Assembly: GCA_049606855.1 (NCBI GenBank)
Contig: JBMYVY010000011.1
Location: forward strand, 7,089-71,088
Source of the DNA: JBELHR01 sp049606855
GTDB taxonomy: Bacteria; Bacteroidota; Bacteroidia; Flavobacteriales; Flavobacteriaceae
Direction: 5' to 3'
DNA: 64,000 nt
Shown here: positions 16,820-24,734 of the stretch, piece after piece
Position numbering within the stretch: the stretch's first letter is position 1
Layout: each line of letters opens with the position of its first letter
The notes under the pieces: generated by a model
Seen by the model: only the letters and a program-made list of their open reading frames with translations
What the model was told of the DNA's origin: nothing
The model's database searches: none
Made by a program: the position numbers and the translations under genes

Positions 16820-18511
16820 TTATCTTGTTAATTTCTTGTACTTAATACGTTTAGGCATCAAATCACCTCCAAGACGTTTTTTCTTATTCTCTTCATAATC
16901 CGAGAAGGACCCTTCAAAGAAATAAACCTGAGAATCTCCTTCGAAAGCCAAAATGTGCGTACATACACGGTCTAGAAACCAACGGTCATGCGATATAATC
17001 ACCGCACAGCCCGCAAAATTCTCTAATCCTTCTTCCAAAGCTCTTAAGGTGTTTACGTCTAAATCATTGGTCGGCTCATCCAGTAACAATACATTCCCTT
17101 CTTCTTTAAGGGTCATTGCCATATGCAGACGGTTTCGTTCACCACCAGACAAGAGTTTAACTAATTTATTTTGCTCAGACCCATTAAAATTAAAACGAGA
17201 AAGGTAGGCTCTAGAATTCACCATTCTTCCTCCCATCATTATTTGTTCCTGTCCTCCAGAGAAATTTTCCCAAATTGATTTTTCCGGATCAATATTACTA
17301 TGAGTCTGATCTACATAGGCAATTTTTGCAGTTTCCCCTGTTTTAAAGCTTCCGCTATCCGGCTCAACTTCACCTGTAACCATTCTAAAAATCGTAGACT
17401 TACCTGCTCCATTTGGACCAATAATTCCAACAATTCCATTTTGAGGCAAATTGAAATTCAAGTCATCATAAAGCAACTTTTCTCCATAGGCTTTTGCCAC
17501 CTTCGAAGCCTCAATAACATTGGTTCCTAAGCGCGGTCCATTGGGGATATAGATCTCTAGTTTTTCTTCAATCTGTCTTTGGTCTTGGTTGAGTAATCGA
17601 TCATAATTACTCAAACGGGCCTTAGATTTGGCCTGTCTACCTTTAGAACCTTGTCTTACCCACTCCAACTCTCGTTCAAGGGTCTTTTGTCTCTTGGAAG
17701 CTTGTTTTTCTTCTTGAGCCAAGCGCTTAGATTTTTGATCCAACCATGAGGAATAATTTCCTTTCCAAGGAATTCCTTCTCCTCGATCCAATTCAAGAAT
17801 CCAACCGGCTACATTATCCAAGAAATAACGGTCGTGAGTAATACATATTACCGTTCCTTTATATTGGGCTAAGTGATGCTCAAGCCAGTGAACTGACTCT
17901 GCATCTAAGTGGTTAGTTGGCTCATCGAGCAGCAAGATATCTGGTTCTTGAAGTAATAATCTACAAAGTGCTACACGTCTAGCCTCCCCTCCAGAGCAAT
18001 GCTCAATTAAGCGCTCCGGTTCAGGAGTACGTAAGGCATCCATTGCGATTTCTAATTTTGTGTCCAATTCCCAAGCGTTTGAAGCATCAATTTTATCCTG
18101 AAGTTCAGCTTGTTGCTTCATCAATTCATCCATTTTATCAGGATCAGAATACACTTCTTCTAAACCAAACATATCATTTATCTTATTGTATTGTTCAAGA
18201 ATTGCTACAGTTTCAGCTGCTCCTTCTTTTACAATTTCTAAGACTGTTTTTTTAGGATCTAGCTGAGGCTCTTGTTCTAAATACCCCACGCTATACCTTG
18301 GTGAAAAGGCGATATCTCCTTGGTAATCAGTATCGGCTCCAGCAATAATTCTCAAAAGAGATGATTTACCTGAACCGTTTAATCCCAGGATTCCAATTTT
18401 AGCTCCGTAAAAAAAGCTTAAATGAATGTTTTTTAATACTTGTTTCCCTGTACTTTTATAGGTTTTTGACAACCTTGACATGGAAAATATTACTTTCTTA
18501 TCGTCTGACAT
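16820..18511 (-). CDS. ettA: Energy-dependent translational throttle protein EttA (ABC-F)
   Basis: EttA is a soluble ABC-F ATPase that binds the ribosomal E site and gates entry into elongation according to the ATP/ADP ratio. The 563 residues hold two ABC domains. The first has Walker A GLNGSGKSS, signature CSGGEARRVALCR and Walker B DILLLDEPTNHLD. The second has GPNGAGKST, LLSGGERNRLHMA and VLLLDEPTNDLD. The EttA arm lies in the first domain (about residues 95-140), and the interdomain linker contains RLAQEEKQASKRQKTLERE. It starts from a promoter shared divergently with the FKBP gene and ends at a strong terminator. Confidence 0.95.
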   Translation of the reverse strand: MSDDKKVIFSMSRLSKTYKSTGKQVLKNIHLSFFYGAKIGILGLNGSGKSSLLRIIAGADTDYQGDIAFSPRYSVGYLEQEPQLDPKKTVLEIVKEGAAETVAILEQYNKINDMFGLEEVYSDPDKMDELMKQQAELQDKIDASNAWELDTKLEIAMDALRTPEPERLIEHCSGGEARRVALCRLLLQEPDILLLDEPTNHLDAESVHWLEHHLAQYKGTVICITHDRYFLDNVAGWILELDRGEGIPWKGNYSSWLDQKSKRLAQEEKQASKRQKTLERELEWVRQGSKGRQAKSKARLSNYDRLLNQDQRQIEEKLEIYIPNGPRLGTNVIEASKVAKAYGEKLLYDDLNFNLPQNGIVGIIGPNGAGKSTIFRMVTGEVEPDSGSFKTGETAKIAYVDQTHSNIDPEKSIWENFSGGQEQIMMGGRMVNSRAYLSRFNFNGSEQNKLVKLLSGGERNRLHMAMTLKEEGNVLLLDEPTNDLDVNTLRALEEGLENFAGCAVIISHDRWFLDRVCTHILAFEGDSQVYFFEGSFSDYEENKKKRLGGDLMPKRIKYKKLTR

Positions 18512-18532
18512 TTCCTCTTGTTTTTATTCCTT

Positions 18533-18540
18533 CAAATTTA
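18533..18540 (-). promoter_or_regulatory. -7 promoter element of ettA
   Basis: TAAATTTG on the minus strand, 21 bp before the ettA ATG: a perfect TAnnTTTG. It is divergent from the FKBP promoter 35 bp away. Confidence 0.55.
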
Positions 18541-18574
18541 GGAGTTTTTTATCACTATTTTATCAAGAGCTTCG

Positions 18575-18582
18575 TAATTTTA
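18575..18582 (+). promoter_or_regulatory. Probable -7 element of the FKBP lipoprotein gene
   Basis: TAATTTTA in the 15-base context GCTTCGTAATTTTAC, identical to the RIC gene upstream region (12227-12241). The ATG at 18603 follows 20 bp later; the ATG at 18585 would sit almost on the expected transcript start. Confidence 0.45.
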
Positions 18583-18602
18583 CTATGCTCAAAATCAATG
18601 AA

Positions 18603-19046
18603 ATGAAAAAAATATTTTTTCTCTTATCGCTCATCATGGTTGGTTGTCAATTAAATCCAACAGACTACAGTCAAGCAAATGATGAAGAAATTCAAATTTA
18701 TTTAGAGGAGAATAATCTAGAAGCGACCAAAACAAGATCTGGATTGTATTATCATATGGATGTTGAAGGAAGTGGTCATCAAGCTCAATTGGATGATGTA
18801 GTTATGGTAAAATATCAAGCCTACTCCACCGAAGGGATTGTATATTTAAACTATACAAAAGGAGCCGTTCAGATTGATTTAACTCAATATATAGAAGGAT
18901 TTCAGGAAGGGGTCAGTTATATGAAAGAGGGCGGAAAATCCACCCTCTATATTCCTGCTGCCCTTGCTTTTGGAGACCGAGACCATCAAGGAATCCCAAA
19001 GGGATCAGTGTTAATTTACGAAGTAGAGCTTCTCGAAATTCTATAA
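18603..19046 (+). CDS. FKBP-type peptidyl-prolyl cis-trans isomerase lipoprotein
   Basis: A 147-residue exported protein. KKIFFLLSLIMVGC is a lipoprotein signal with lipobox I-M-V-G-C (Cys ~14). After a short linker comes an FKBP domain: DDVVMVKYQAYSTEGIVY, YIEGFQEGVSYMKEGGKS, YIPAALAFGDR and GSVLIYEVELLEI. It would act on proline peptide bonds in periplasmic or outer-membrane proteins. The frame is open back to 18480, but the ATG at 18603 is chosen because the lipoprotein signal starts there and the promoter box lies at 18575-18582. The active-site aromatics are partly conserved. Confidence 0.88.
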   Translation: MKKIFFLLSLIMVGCQLNPTDYSQANDEEIQIYLEENNLEATKTRSGLYYHMDVEGSGHQAQLDDVVMVKYQAYSTEGIVYLNYTKGAVQIDLTQYIEGFQEGVSYMKEGGKSTLYIPAALAFGDRDHQGIPKGSVLIYEVELLEIL

Positions 19047-19053
19047 GTTAAGC

Positions 19054-19911
19054 TCACTCATCATGGGCGGTCATAAACCCCATTTTTCCCATTTGAAAAT
19101 CGCGCATCGCTTCTAAAACTTCCGATTGACTATTCATAACATAAGGTCCCCATTGTACTACTTTGTCTTCATGTGGTTTTCCTGTCATTATCAACACTTG
19201 AGTCGCCTCTTCTGCATGGATTTCAAATGGACCCTTTATATTTGCAATTGTTCGAGTCCCCGTTAGGTCAAGTACTTGCTCATTAAGTCTTCCCGCTCCA
19301 CTGATCAAATAGATAAAACTTTTATGTCCTTCAGGTATGGACCAGGTAAAACTCCCTTGTTTTTCCATACTCAAAAGTCCGACATTGACTTCATTAACTG
19401 TATTAATACCACCTTTGACCCCATTGAATTCACCAGCATATACACTGAGTTGGGACTTTTGTGAATTGAAATAATTAATTTGATCCAAGGACAGGTGTTG
19501 GTAATTTGGCTGAATCATTTTGTCTTTTTGAGCGAGATTTAACCAAATCTGAAGTCCTTCTAAGGTACCTCCCTTTTCGATGAATTCCACCGTTGGCCCT
19601 TCACTGTGAAGAATACCTCTACCTGCGGTGGTCCATTGAATTTCACCAGCCTGCACCACACTTCTATTTCCGAGAGAATCACGATGTAATTGTTCCCCCT
19701 GAATTAAGATGGTGATCGGCTCAAACCCTCTGTGAGGATGAGGCCCTAAATCCATAGGAGTTTCTCCTGGCTTAGAAGTGAAGGGTCCATAATGATGAAC
19801 CAAAACAAAAGGATCCACTTCTTCTAAATCGTGTTGAGGCAAAGGTTGCTTTAGCCTTATATTCCCCATCATAACTTCAGGACTGGGTCCTGAAAAAACT
19901 TCATTTTTCAT
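19054..19911 (-). CDS. Pirin family protein (bicupin)
   Basis: A 285-residue two-cupin protein. The metal-binding motif is seen in GPHPHRGFEPITIL (residues ~57-70) with a second set HRDSLGNRSVVQAGEIQWTTAGRG and HSEGP. Pirins include quercetinase-like dioxygenases and redox-responsive cofactors. This is the last gene of the DoxX / FMN reductase / MarR / pirin operon (2-bp gap after marR), so a role in a redox or electrophile response is likely by context. Confidence 0.9.
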   Translation of the reverse strand: MKNEVFSGPSPEVMMGNIRLKQPLPQHDLEEVDPFVLVHHYGPFTSKPGETPMDLGPHPHRGFEPITILIQGEQLHRDSLGNRSVVQAGEIQWTTAGRGILHSEGPTVEFIEKGGTLEGLQIWLNLAQKDKMIQPNYQHLSLDQINYFNSQKSQLSVYAGEFNGVKGGINTVNEVNVGLLSMEKQGSFTWSIPEGHKSFIYLISGAGRLNEQVLDLTGTRTIANIKGPFEIHAEEATQVLIMTGKPHEDKVVQWGPYVMNSQSEVLEAMRDFQMGKMGFMTAHDE

Positions 19912-19913
19912 AA

Positions 19914-20357
19914 TTAACCTCTTACTTTATCCAACAAATCATTGAGGGTTTTGTACTCGTCTTCTGTTAAACGGGTATAAAACACATCAAATTTATCTAA
20001 CTTAATCTCTTCTAACATCTGTAAGCCTTTTTCAGTAATTTGAACATAAACTACTCTTCTATCCGATTCACATTTGTATCGAGACACCAATTCCTTAACC
20101 AACAACTTATCAATTAACCTTGTGGTGTTTGGAGATTTCTCGACCATTCGGTTTTTGATTTCACTGGCCGCCAAAGGTTCTTCTCCAGCTCCACGTAAAA
20201 TTCTAAGAATATTGTACTGTGCCGTGGATATTTTAAAGGGCTTCAAAATCCCCTCTCCTAGCGAATTAATATAATTGGCGGTGTATTTTACATTCAAAAG
20301 AGCCTTGTGACCTTCCGATTGAAAACGAGATTTAATCTCTTTACCTAAATCTGCCAT
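19914..20357 (-). CDS. MarR family transcriptional regulator
   Basis: A 147-residue winged-helix regulator. STAQYNILRILRG leads into the HTH (PLAASEIKNRMVEKSPNTTRLIDKL) and the wing KCESDRRVVYVQITEKG, where the family Asp-Arg pair is present. C-terminal helices dimerise. It is the third gene of a four-gene operon, 1 bp after the FMN reductase and 2 bp before pirin. The palindrome at 21277-21288 in the operon promoter is a good candidate for its operator, giving autoregulation. The ligand is unknown, likely a phenolic or oxidant. Confidence 0.92.
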   Translation of the reverse strand: MADLGKEIKSRFQSEGHKALLNVKYTANYINSLGEGILKPFKISTAQYNILRILRGAGEEPLAASEIKNRMVEKSPNTTRLIDKLLVKELVSRYKCESDRRVVYVQITEKGLQMLEEIKLDKFDVFYTRLTEDEYKTLNDLLDKVRG

Positions 20358-20358
20358 C

Positions 20359-20880
20359 TTATAGTTTTGACGTTATATCCATTAATTCAGCTTGAATCTC
20401 AGGGTTCACAATAGCTCCATCTTTGAAGTTTTCTCCCCAAGAAGGAACCGATAAAGAACCTACAATATTTCCTCCCATATAGGGGAATCTTCCCTTGGCA
20501 ATTTCAAGTACAGTTGCTCCTCCGCGAGCTCCTGGTGAAGTTGCTAACAAAACCATGGGGATATCTGCCCAAAGTTTTCCGTCAATTCTACTCATCCAAT
20601 CAAAGGCATTTTTAAAAGCTGCTGAATACGCTCCGTTGTGCTCAGCGAATGAAATCACCAGACCATTGGCAGATTGGATTTCATTTAATAACTTTTTTGC
20701 GGCCTCTGGGATTCCAGATTCCATCTCTAAATCAATACTGTAAAGTGGAAGTGGATAATCGTTAAGGTCAAGAACCTGAACTTCTCCACTCTCGACTAAA
20801 CCCGCGGCGTAGGTCGCTAAGGCTTTGTTCATAGAATTCTTTGCAGAACTCGCTCCTAATGCTACTATCTTTTTTTCCAT
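20359..20880 (-). CDS. NADPH-dependent FMN reductase family protein
   Basis: A 173-residue flavodoxin-fold protein. ALGASSAKNSMNKALATYAA binds the FMN phosphate, VISFAEHNGAYSAAFKNAFDW is the typical family block, and LLATSPGARGG follows the ring site. Such enzymes reduce FMN, quinones, azo compounds or chromate with NAD(P)H. The start codon overlaps the doxX stop (TAATG), so it is coupled to the quinol/DoxX membrane protein upstream. Confidence 0.9.
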   Translation of the reverse strand: MEKKIVALGASSAKNSMNKALATYAAGLVESGEVQVLDLNDYPLPLYSIDLEMESGIPEAAKKLLNEIQSANGLVISFAEHNGAYSAAFKNAFDWMSRIDGKLWADIPMVLLATSPGARGGATVLEIAKGRFPYMGGNIVGSLSVPSWGENFKDGAIVNPEIQAELMDITSKL

Positions 20881-21230
20881 TATCTGTTGTTTCTAAATAT
20901 GAATGATGTATACAATAAAATTAAAGCTACAAGAGCTCCGCCCCATTCGCCATCACCAACATAAGCATGAGCGACGAGTGCCAAACTAAAATTGATGGTA
21001 AACCCAGCATAGGCCCAATGTTTTAAAATTTTAAAACCAGGAATTAACAAGGTAAGGATCCCCAATATTTTCAGAATTCCCAATGGATAAATTAAATATC
21101 CTGGATATTCCAAGGCTTCGAACGCAGTCAAGACATATGCGTGCTGAAAAAAGTAATTAAAGGCACTAAAAAACATCAATAGTGCTAATAAGATTGTACT
21201 GGTCCAAAAGACGATTCTTTTTGATTTCAT
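20880..21230 (-). CDS. DoxX family membrane protein
   Basis: A 116-residue protein with four hydrophobic segments (IVFWTSTILLALLMFFSAFNYFF; YPGYLIYPLGILKILGILTLLIPG; WAYAGFTINFSLALVAHAYVG; ALVALILLYTSF), which matches the DoxX/DoxD-like fold. Family members are small inner-membrane proteins often linked to oxidative stress and quinone chemistry. It is the first gene of the operon. The promoter box TACCTTTG at 21257-21264 and a palindrome just upstream precede it. Confidence 0.88.
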   Translation of the reverse strand: MKSKRIVFWTSTILLALLMFFSAFNYFFQHAYVLTAFEALEYPGYLIYPLGILKILGILTLLIPGFKILKHWAYAGFTINFSLALVAHAYVGDGEWGGALVALILLYTSFIFRNNR

Positions 21231-21256
21231 TTTATATTGTTTATTAAATTATAAAA

Positions 21257-21264
21257 CAAAGGTA
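21257..21264 (-). promoter_or_regulatory. -7 promoter element of the doxX-marR-pirin operon
   Basis: On the minus strand TACCTTTG, a perfect TAnnTTTG, 26 bp before the doxX ATG. No TTG is seen at the expected -33 position, which is occupied by a palindrome. Confidence 0.65.
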
Positions 21265-21276
21265 CAAAAATTTTAT

Positions 21277-21288
21277 TTACCCGGGTAA
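21277..21288. promoter_or_regulatory. Candidate MarR operator palindrome TTACCCGGGTAA
   Basis: A perfect 12-bp palindrome, GC-rich at its centre in otherwise AT-rich intergenic DNA. It lies 12 bp upstream of the -7 box and covers the spacer and -33 region, a classic repressor position. Binding by the MarR protein of the same operon is inference. Confidence 0.55.
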
Positions 21289-21314
21289 TTATTTTCTTCT
21301 AGAGGTGAAATTCG

Positions 21315-21322
21315 TACATTAG
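21315..21322 (+). promoter_or_regulatory. Weak -7-like element before the acyl-CoA carboxylase gene
   Basis: TACATTAG in the context CGTACATTAGC, 20 bp before the ATG at 21343. It matches TAnnTTTG at all but one position. Confidence 0.3.
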
Positions 21323-21342
21323 CTCAGCAATTTTGAACAAAC

Positions 21343-22971
21343 ATGGACATAAACTTCAATAAAAACGAAGACCACAATAAACTCCTTAGCTCGGACCTGA
21401 GAAAAAAACTTCAACAGGTCTATTTAGGTGGTGGTACAAAAAAAATAGAAAAGCAACACGCAAAGGGGAAATTAACGGCTAGAGAACGCATTAATTACCT
21501 TCTTGATCCCAAAACCGAAAGTATAGAAATTGGTGCTTTTGCAGCTGATGGTATGTATGAAGAGCACGGTGGATGTCCAAGTGCGGGAGTAGTCGTGAAA
21601 ATAGGTTACATAAGTGGTAAGCAGTGTATTGTAGTAGCCAATGACGCTACAGTAAAGGCTGGGGCTTGGTTTCCAATAACTGGAAAAAAGAATTTAAGGG
21701 CTCAAGAAATTGCTATGGAAAATCGTCTCCCAATTATCTATTTGGTAGATAGCGCAGGTGTGTATTTACCTATGCAAGATGAAATTTTTCCGGATAAAGA
21801 ACACTTCGGAAGAATCTTCAGCAATAATGCAAAAATGTCAGCGATGGGGATTACGCAAATTTCTGCGATCATGGGATCCTGCGTAGCTGGGGGTGCTTAT
21901 TTACCAATTATGAGTGATGAGGCCATAATCGTTGATAAAACTGCAAGCATCTTTTTGGCCGGAAGTTATTTGGTCAAAGCCGCAATTGGAGAAAGTATAG
22001 ATAACGAAACCTTAGGTGGAGCTACAACACATTCTGAAATTTCTGGAGTTACCGATTATAAAGCGAAAGACGACAAGGATGCTCTGGATAAGATCAAGAA
22101 TATTATGGATAAAATCGGATCTGCAGAAAACGCAGGCTTTAACCATAGTGCATCCAAAGCTCCAGCAAAAAATCCAGAGGAGCTCTTTGGAATTCTTCCT
22201 AAGATGAGAAATGAGCCTTATGATTCCATGGAAATTATTGAACGTATTGTTGATGCGGATAGCTTGGAATTGTACAAAGAAGACTACGGAAAAACCATAA
22301 TTTGTGGTTATGCCAGAATCGATGGCTGGGCAGTTGGAATTATAGCAAATCAGCGTAAAATTGTAAAAAACGCAAAAAATGAAATGCAATTTGGGGGCGT
22401 TATTTATTCGGATTCCGCAGATAAAGCTACTCGCTTTATTGCAAATTGTAATCAAAAGAAAATACCTTTAGTATTCCTTCAGGACGTGACCGGTTTTATG
22501 GTTGGATCCAAATCAGAACATGGAGGAATTATAAAAGATGGAGCAAAAATGGTTAATGCTGTTAGCAATTCAGTAGTCCCAAAATTTACCGTTGTTATTG
22601 GAAACTCCTATGGTGCTGGTAATTATGCAATGTGTGGAAAAGCCTATGATCCAAGATTAATTTTTGCTTGGCCATCGGCTCGACTTGCTGTTATGGGGGG
22701 TGCACAAGCCGCAAAGGTTTTGCTCCAGATGGAAACCGCAAAACTCAAGGCACAAGGGGAGGAAATTACCCCTGAAAAGGAAGCTGATATTTTAGAAAGT
22801 ATTGAAGCGAAATACGATGCACAAACTTCTCCATACTACGCCGCTTCTAGGCTATGGACGGATGCCGTGATCAATCCGTTGGATACACGCAAATGGATTT
22901 CCATGGGGATTTCAGCAGCCAATCAAGCACCTATAGAAAAGCCTTTTAATTTGGGCGTGATTCAGGTATAA
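21343..22971 (+). CDS. Acyl-CoA carboxylase, carboxyltransferase (beta) subunit, methylcrotonyl/propionyl-CoA type
   Basis: This subunit transfers the carboxyl group from carboxybiotin to an acyl-CoA. The 542 residues form two crotonase-like halves. The N half contains GKLTARERINYLLDP, VDSAGVYLPMQDEIFPD and MGSCVAGGAYLPIMSDE. The C half contains FLQDVTGFMVG, IGNSYGAGNYAMCGKAYDPRLIFAWPSA (in two blocks) and VMGGAQAAKVL. The NxxMGxxxA-style features and length suggest methylcrotonyl-CoA carboxylase beta rather than acetyl-CoA carboxylase, but propionyl- or geranyl-CoA are possible. No biotin carboxylase subunit is nearby. Confidence 0.88.
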   Translation: MDINFNKNEDHNKLLSSDLRKKLQQVYLGGGTKKIEKQHAKGKLTARERINYLLDPKTESIEIGAFAADGMYEEHGGCPSAGVVVKIGYISGKQCIVVANDATVKAGAWFPITGKKNLRAQEIAMENRLPIIYLVDSAGVYLPMQDEIFPDKEHFGRIFSNNAKMSAMGITQISAIMGSCVAGGAYLPIMSDEAIIVDKTASIFLAGSYLVKAAIGESIDNETLGGATTHSEISGVTDYKAKDDKDALDKIKNIMDKIGSAENAGFNHSASKAPAKNPEELFGILPKMRNEPYDSMEIIERIVDADSLELYKEDYGKTIICGYARIDGWAVGIIANQRKIVKNAKNEMQFGGVIYSDSADKATRFIANCNQKKIPLVFLQDVTGFMVGSKSEHGGIIKDGAKMVNAVSNSVVPKFTVVIGNSYGAGNYAMCGKAYDPRLIFAWPSARLAVMGGAQAAKVLLQMETAKLKAQGEEITPEKEADILESIEAKYDAQTSPYYAASRLWTDAVINPLDTRKWISMGISAANQAPIEKPFNLGVIQV

Positions 22972-22976
22972 ATTAT

Positions 22977-22984
22977 TATTTTTG
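22977..22984 (+). promoter_or_regulatory. -7 promoter element of the yebC gene
   Basis: TATTTTTG fits TAnnTTTG and sits 20 bp before the ATG at 23005. Confidence 0.5.
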
Positions 22985-23004
22985 TTCGACTTAAAATTTA
23001 ACAG

Positions 23005-23718
23005 ATGGGAAGAGCCTTTGAATTTAGAAAAGCTAGAAAAATGAAACGTTGGTCAGCCATGGCCAAAACCTTTACTCGAATTGGAAAGGATATTGTAATG
23101 GCAGTTAAAGAGGGAGGTCCCAATCCCGAATCGAATTCCAGACTAAGAGCGGTTATTCAAAATGCCAAGGCAGCAAATATGCCTAAAGACAATGTCGAGA
23201 GAGCAATCAAGAAGGCTTCGGACAAAAATACCGCTGACTATAAGGAAGTCTTGTTTGAAGGATATGCACCCCACGGGATTGCCATTTTGGTAGAAACCGC
23301 AACTGACAACAATAATAGAACGGTTGCAAATGTTAGAGCAAGCTTTAATAAATGTGACGGTACTTTTGGAACTTCCGGTTCGGTAATTTTCATGTTTGAC
23401 CATACGTGTAACTTTAGAGTGAACAAGGAGCAGCTTGAAATGGATCTTGAAGAGTTTGAACTGGAGTTAATCGACTTTGAAGTGGAAGAACTCTTCGAAG
23501 ATGAAGATGGAATTATGATCTATGCTCCATTCGGTCAATTTGGTGCAATTCAAAAATATCTTGAAGATCAGAATCTAGAGATTTTGCAATCCGGTTTTGA
23601 ATACATTCCTACAACCACTAAGAGTTTATCAGAAGAACAACAAGCTGATGTGGATAAATTGTTAGAGCGTCTTGAAGAAGATGATGACGTCCAAAACGTC
23701 TACCATACCATGGCTTAA
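23005..23718 (+). CDS. YebC/PmpR (TACO1) family protein
   Basis: A 237-residue cytosolic protein of the YebC family, annotated as a DNA-binding regulator and more recently linked to ribosome function at proline stretches. The N-terminal domain begins GRAFEFRKARKMKRWSAMAK (the usual form is AGHSKWxNIKHRK). NPESNSRLRAVIQNAKAANMPKDNVERAIKKA and YEGYAPHG-type FEGYAPHGIAILVE follow. The acidic second and third domains end in DDVQNVYHTMA, the conserved C-terminus. It has its own promoter, and its terminator lies within the convergent menE gene, whose stop overlaps its own. Confidence 0.93.
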   Translation: MGRAFEFRKARKMKRWSAMAKTFTRIGKDIVMAVKEGGPNPESNSRLRAVIQNAKAANMPKDNVERAIKKASDKNTADYKEVLFEGYAPHGIAILVETATDNNNRTVANVRASFNKCDGTFGTSGSVIFMFDHTCNFRVNKEQLEMDLEEFELELIDFEVEELFEDEDGIMIYAPFGQFGAIQKYLEDQNLEILQSGFEYIPTTTKSLSEEQQADVDKLLERLEEDDDVQNVYHTMA

Positions 23719-24734
23719 GAAAATATCAAATCCAATGTCTCTCGACGTTGGATTTTTTTTGTTTCAGTATACATGAACTTAGGTAAGAAATAAACCGCTT
23801 TAGGAACCTCAAATTTACCTAATCCCTTGAGCATGAATTCCTTGCGCTCACGATCAGAATATTCATGTGACTTACCACTCCCCTCTTGAATCACAATAAG
23901 ACGTTCTCCCAAAGCAGCATCCGTTTGTCCAGCTACAAAAAATGGACCTGCGATATGATCTTGTAACTTATTTTCAATTGTTTCAGGACTCAATTTCACT
24001 CCACCGGAATTAATGATATTATCCCATCGTCCTAACCATTTAAAATGTGTGGTATCTATTAGGTTCACAAGATCATTTGTTTGAATGGGCCCATCGGAAA
24101 TTCTTTCTGCTTCAATAATTAAACAATTACGATCATCAACTCCTAACTTGACTCCTGGTAGGCATTGAAAAGCTTCATTTTTTACCGGGTGTATTTCTCG
24201 AAGGGCAATGTGGGTAATGGTCTCAGTCATTCCATAACTTGCATAGAATTTACTTTGAAGGTTATTGAAGCGATTAAGGTCGTTTAAATCGTACACCCCA
24301 CCTCCAATCAAAATTATTTGAAAGCGATTCAAATCCTTTTCCTGCCGCTTATAGACCTGCAGTGGAACCATAGCAGAAAAATCATAAAAATCCAGTTCAT
24401 CATTTAAGTACAGATCCCAACCCAAAACTAAGGCGCGAACCCACATCATTTTCCCGGCGATAAATCTAGAGGGCAATACATGTAAAACTCGACTAGAAGC
24501 CAAAACATTAAAATAGTTGCCCGTTGCCTTTGCACTGGCAATCATATGGTCTTTTTTTAAAGAAATTTGCTTAGCTTTTCCTGTGCTACCCGAAGTTTGT
24601 ACACTAATTTCATCCTTAGCAGGGTCAAACCATTGTTTTAAAAATGAAACGCTTTCCTGATCCTTAATACTAGAGATCAGCTGATCGACGCTTACTGGAT
24701 GGGATCCCTGGAATTTAAAATCACTATGCCACAT
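23715..24734 (-). CDS. menE: o-Succinylbenzoate-CoA ligase-like AMP-binding enzyme
   Basis: MenE activates o-succinylbenzoate with ATP and CoA in menaquinone synthesis. The 339-residue protein is shorter than usual (450+) but has the adenylation motifs QTSGSTGKAKQISLKK (P-loop-like), ASYGMTETITH (A5) and LGRWDNIINSGGVKLSPETIE (hinge). The catalytic C-terminal Lys region is VYFLPKFMYTETKKIQRR. The assignment rests on motifs plus menA/menC in the same operon. The ATG at 24734 is preferred over a TTG at 24740; it overlaps the CPBP gene end. The last ~11 codons double as the yebC terminator hairpin. Confidence 0.88.
   Translation of the reverse strand: MWHSDFKFQGSHPVSVDQLISSIKDQESVSFLKQWFDPAKDEISVQTSGSTGKAKQISLKKDHMIASAKATGNYFNVLASSRVLHVLPSRFIAGKMMWVRALVLGWDLYLNDELDFYDFSAMVPLQVYKRQEKDLNRFQIILIGGGVYDLNDLNRFNNLQSKFYASYGMTETITHIALREIHPVKNEAFQCLPGVKLGVDDRNCLIIEAERISDGPIQTNDLVNLIDTTHFKWLGRWDNIINSGGVKLSPETIENKLQDHIAGPFFVAGQTDAALGERLIVIQEGSGKSHEYSDRERKEFMLKGLGKFEVPKAVYFLPKFMYTETKKIQRRETLDLIFS
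23728..23760 (+). terminator. Intrinsic terminator of yebC, inside menE coding sequence
   Basis: AAATCCAATGTC pairs with GACGTTGGATTT (one G-T pair) around a TCTC loop, followed by a run of T. It starts 9 bases after the yebC stop. The same bases encode the last residues of MenE on the other strand. Confidence 0.85.

Noticed and set aside
22012..22455. 147-residue open frame on the minus strand inside the acyl-CoA carboxylase gene
   Set aside because: Antisense shadow of a well-supported gene, cysteine/phenylalanine-rich composition, no recognised motif and no promoter.
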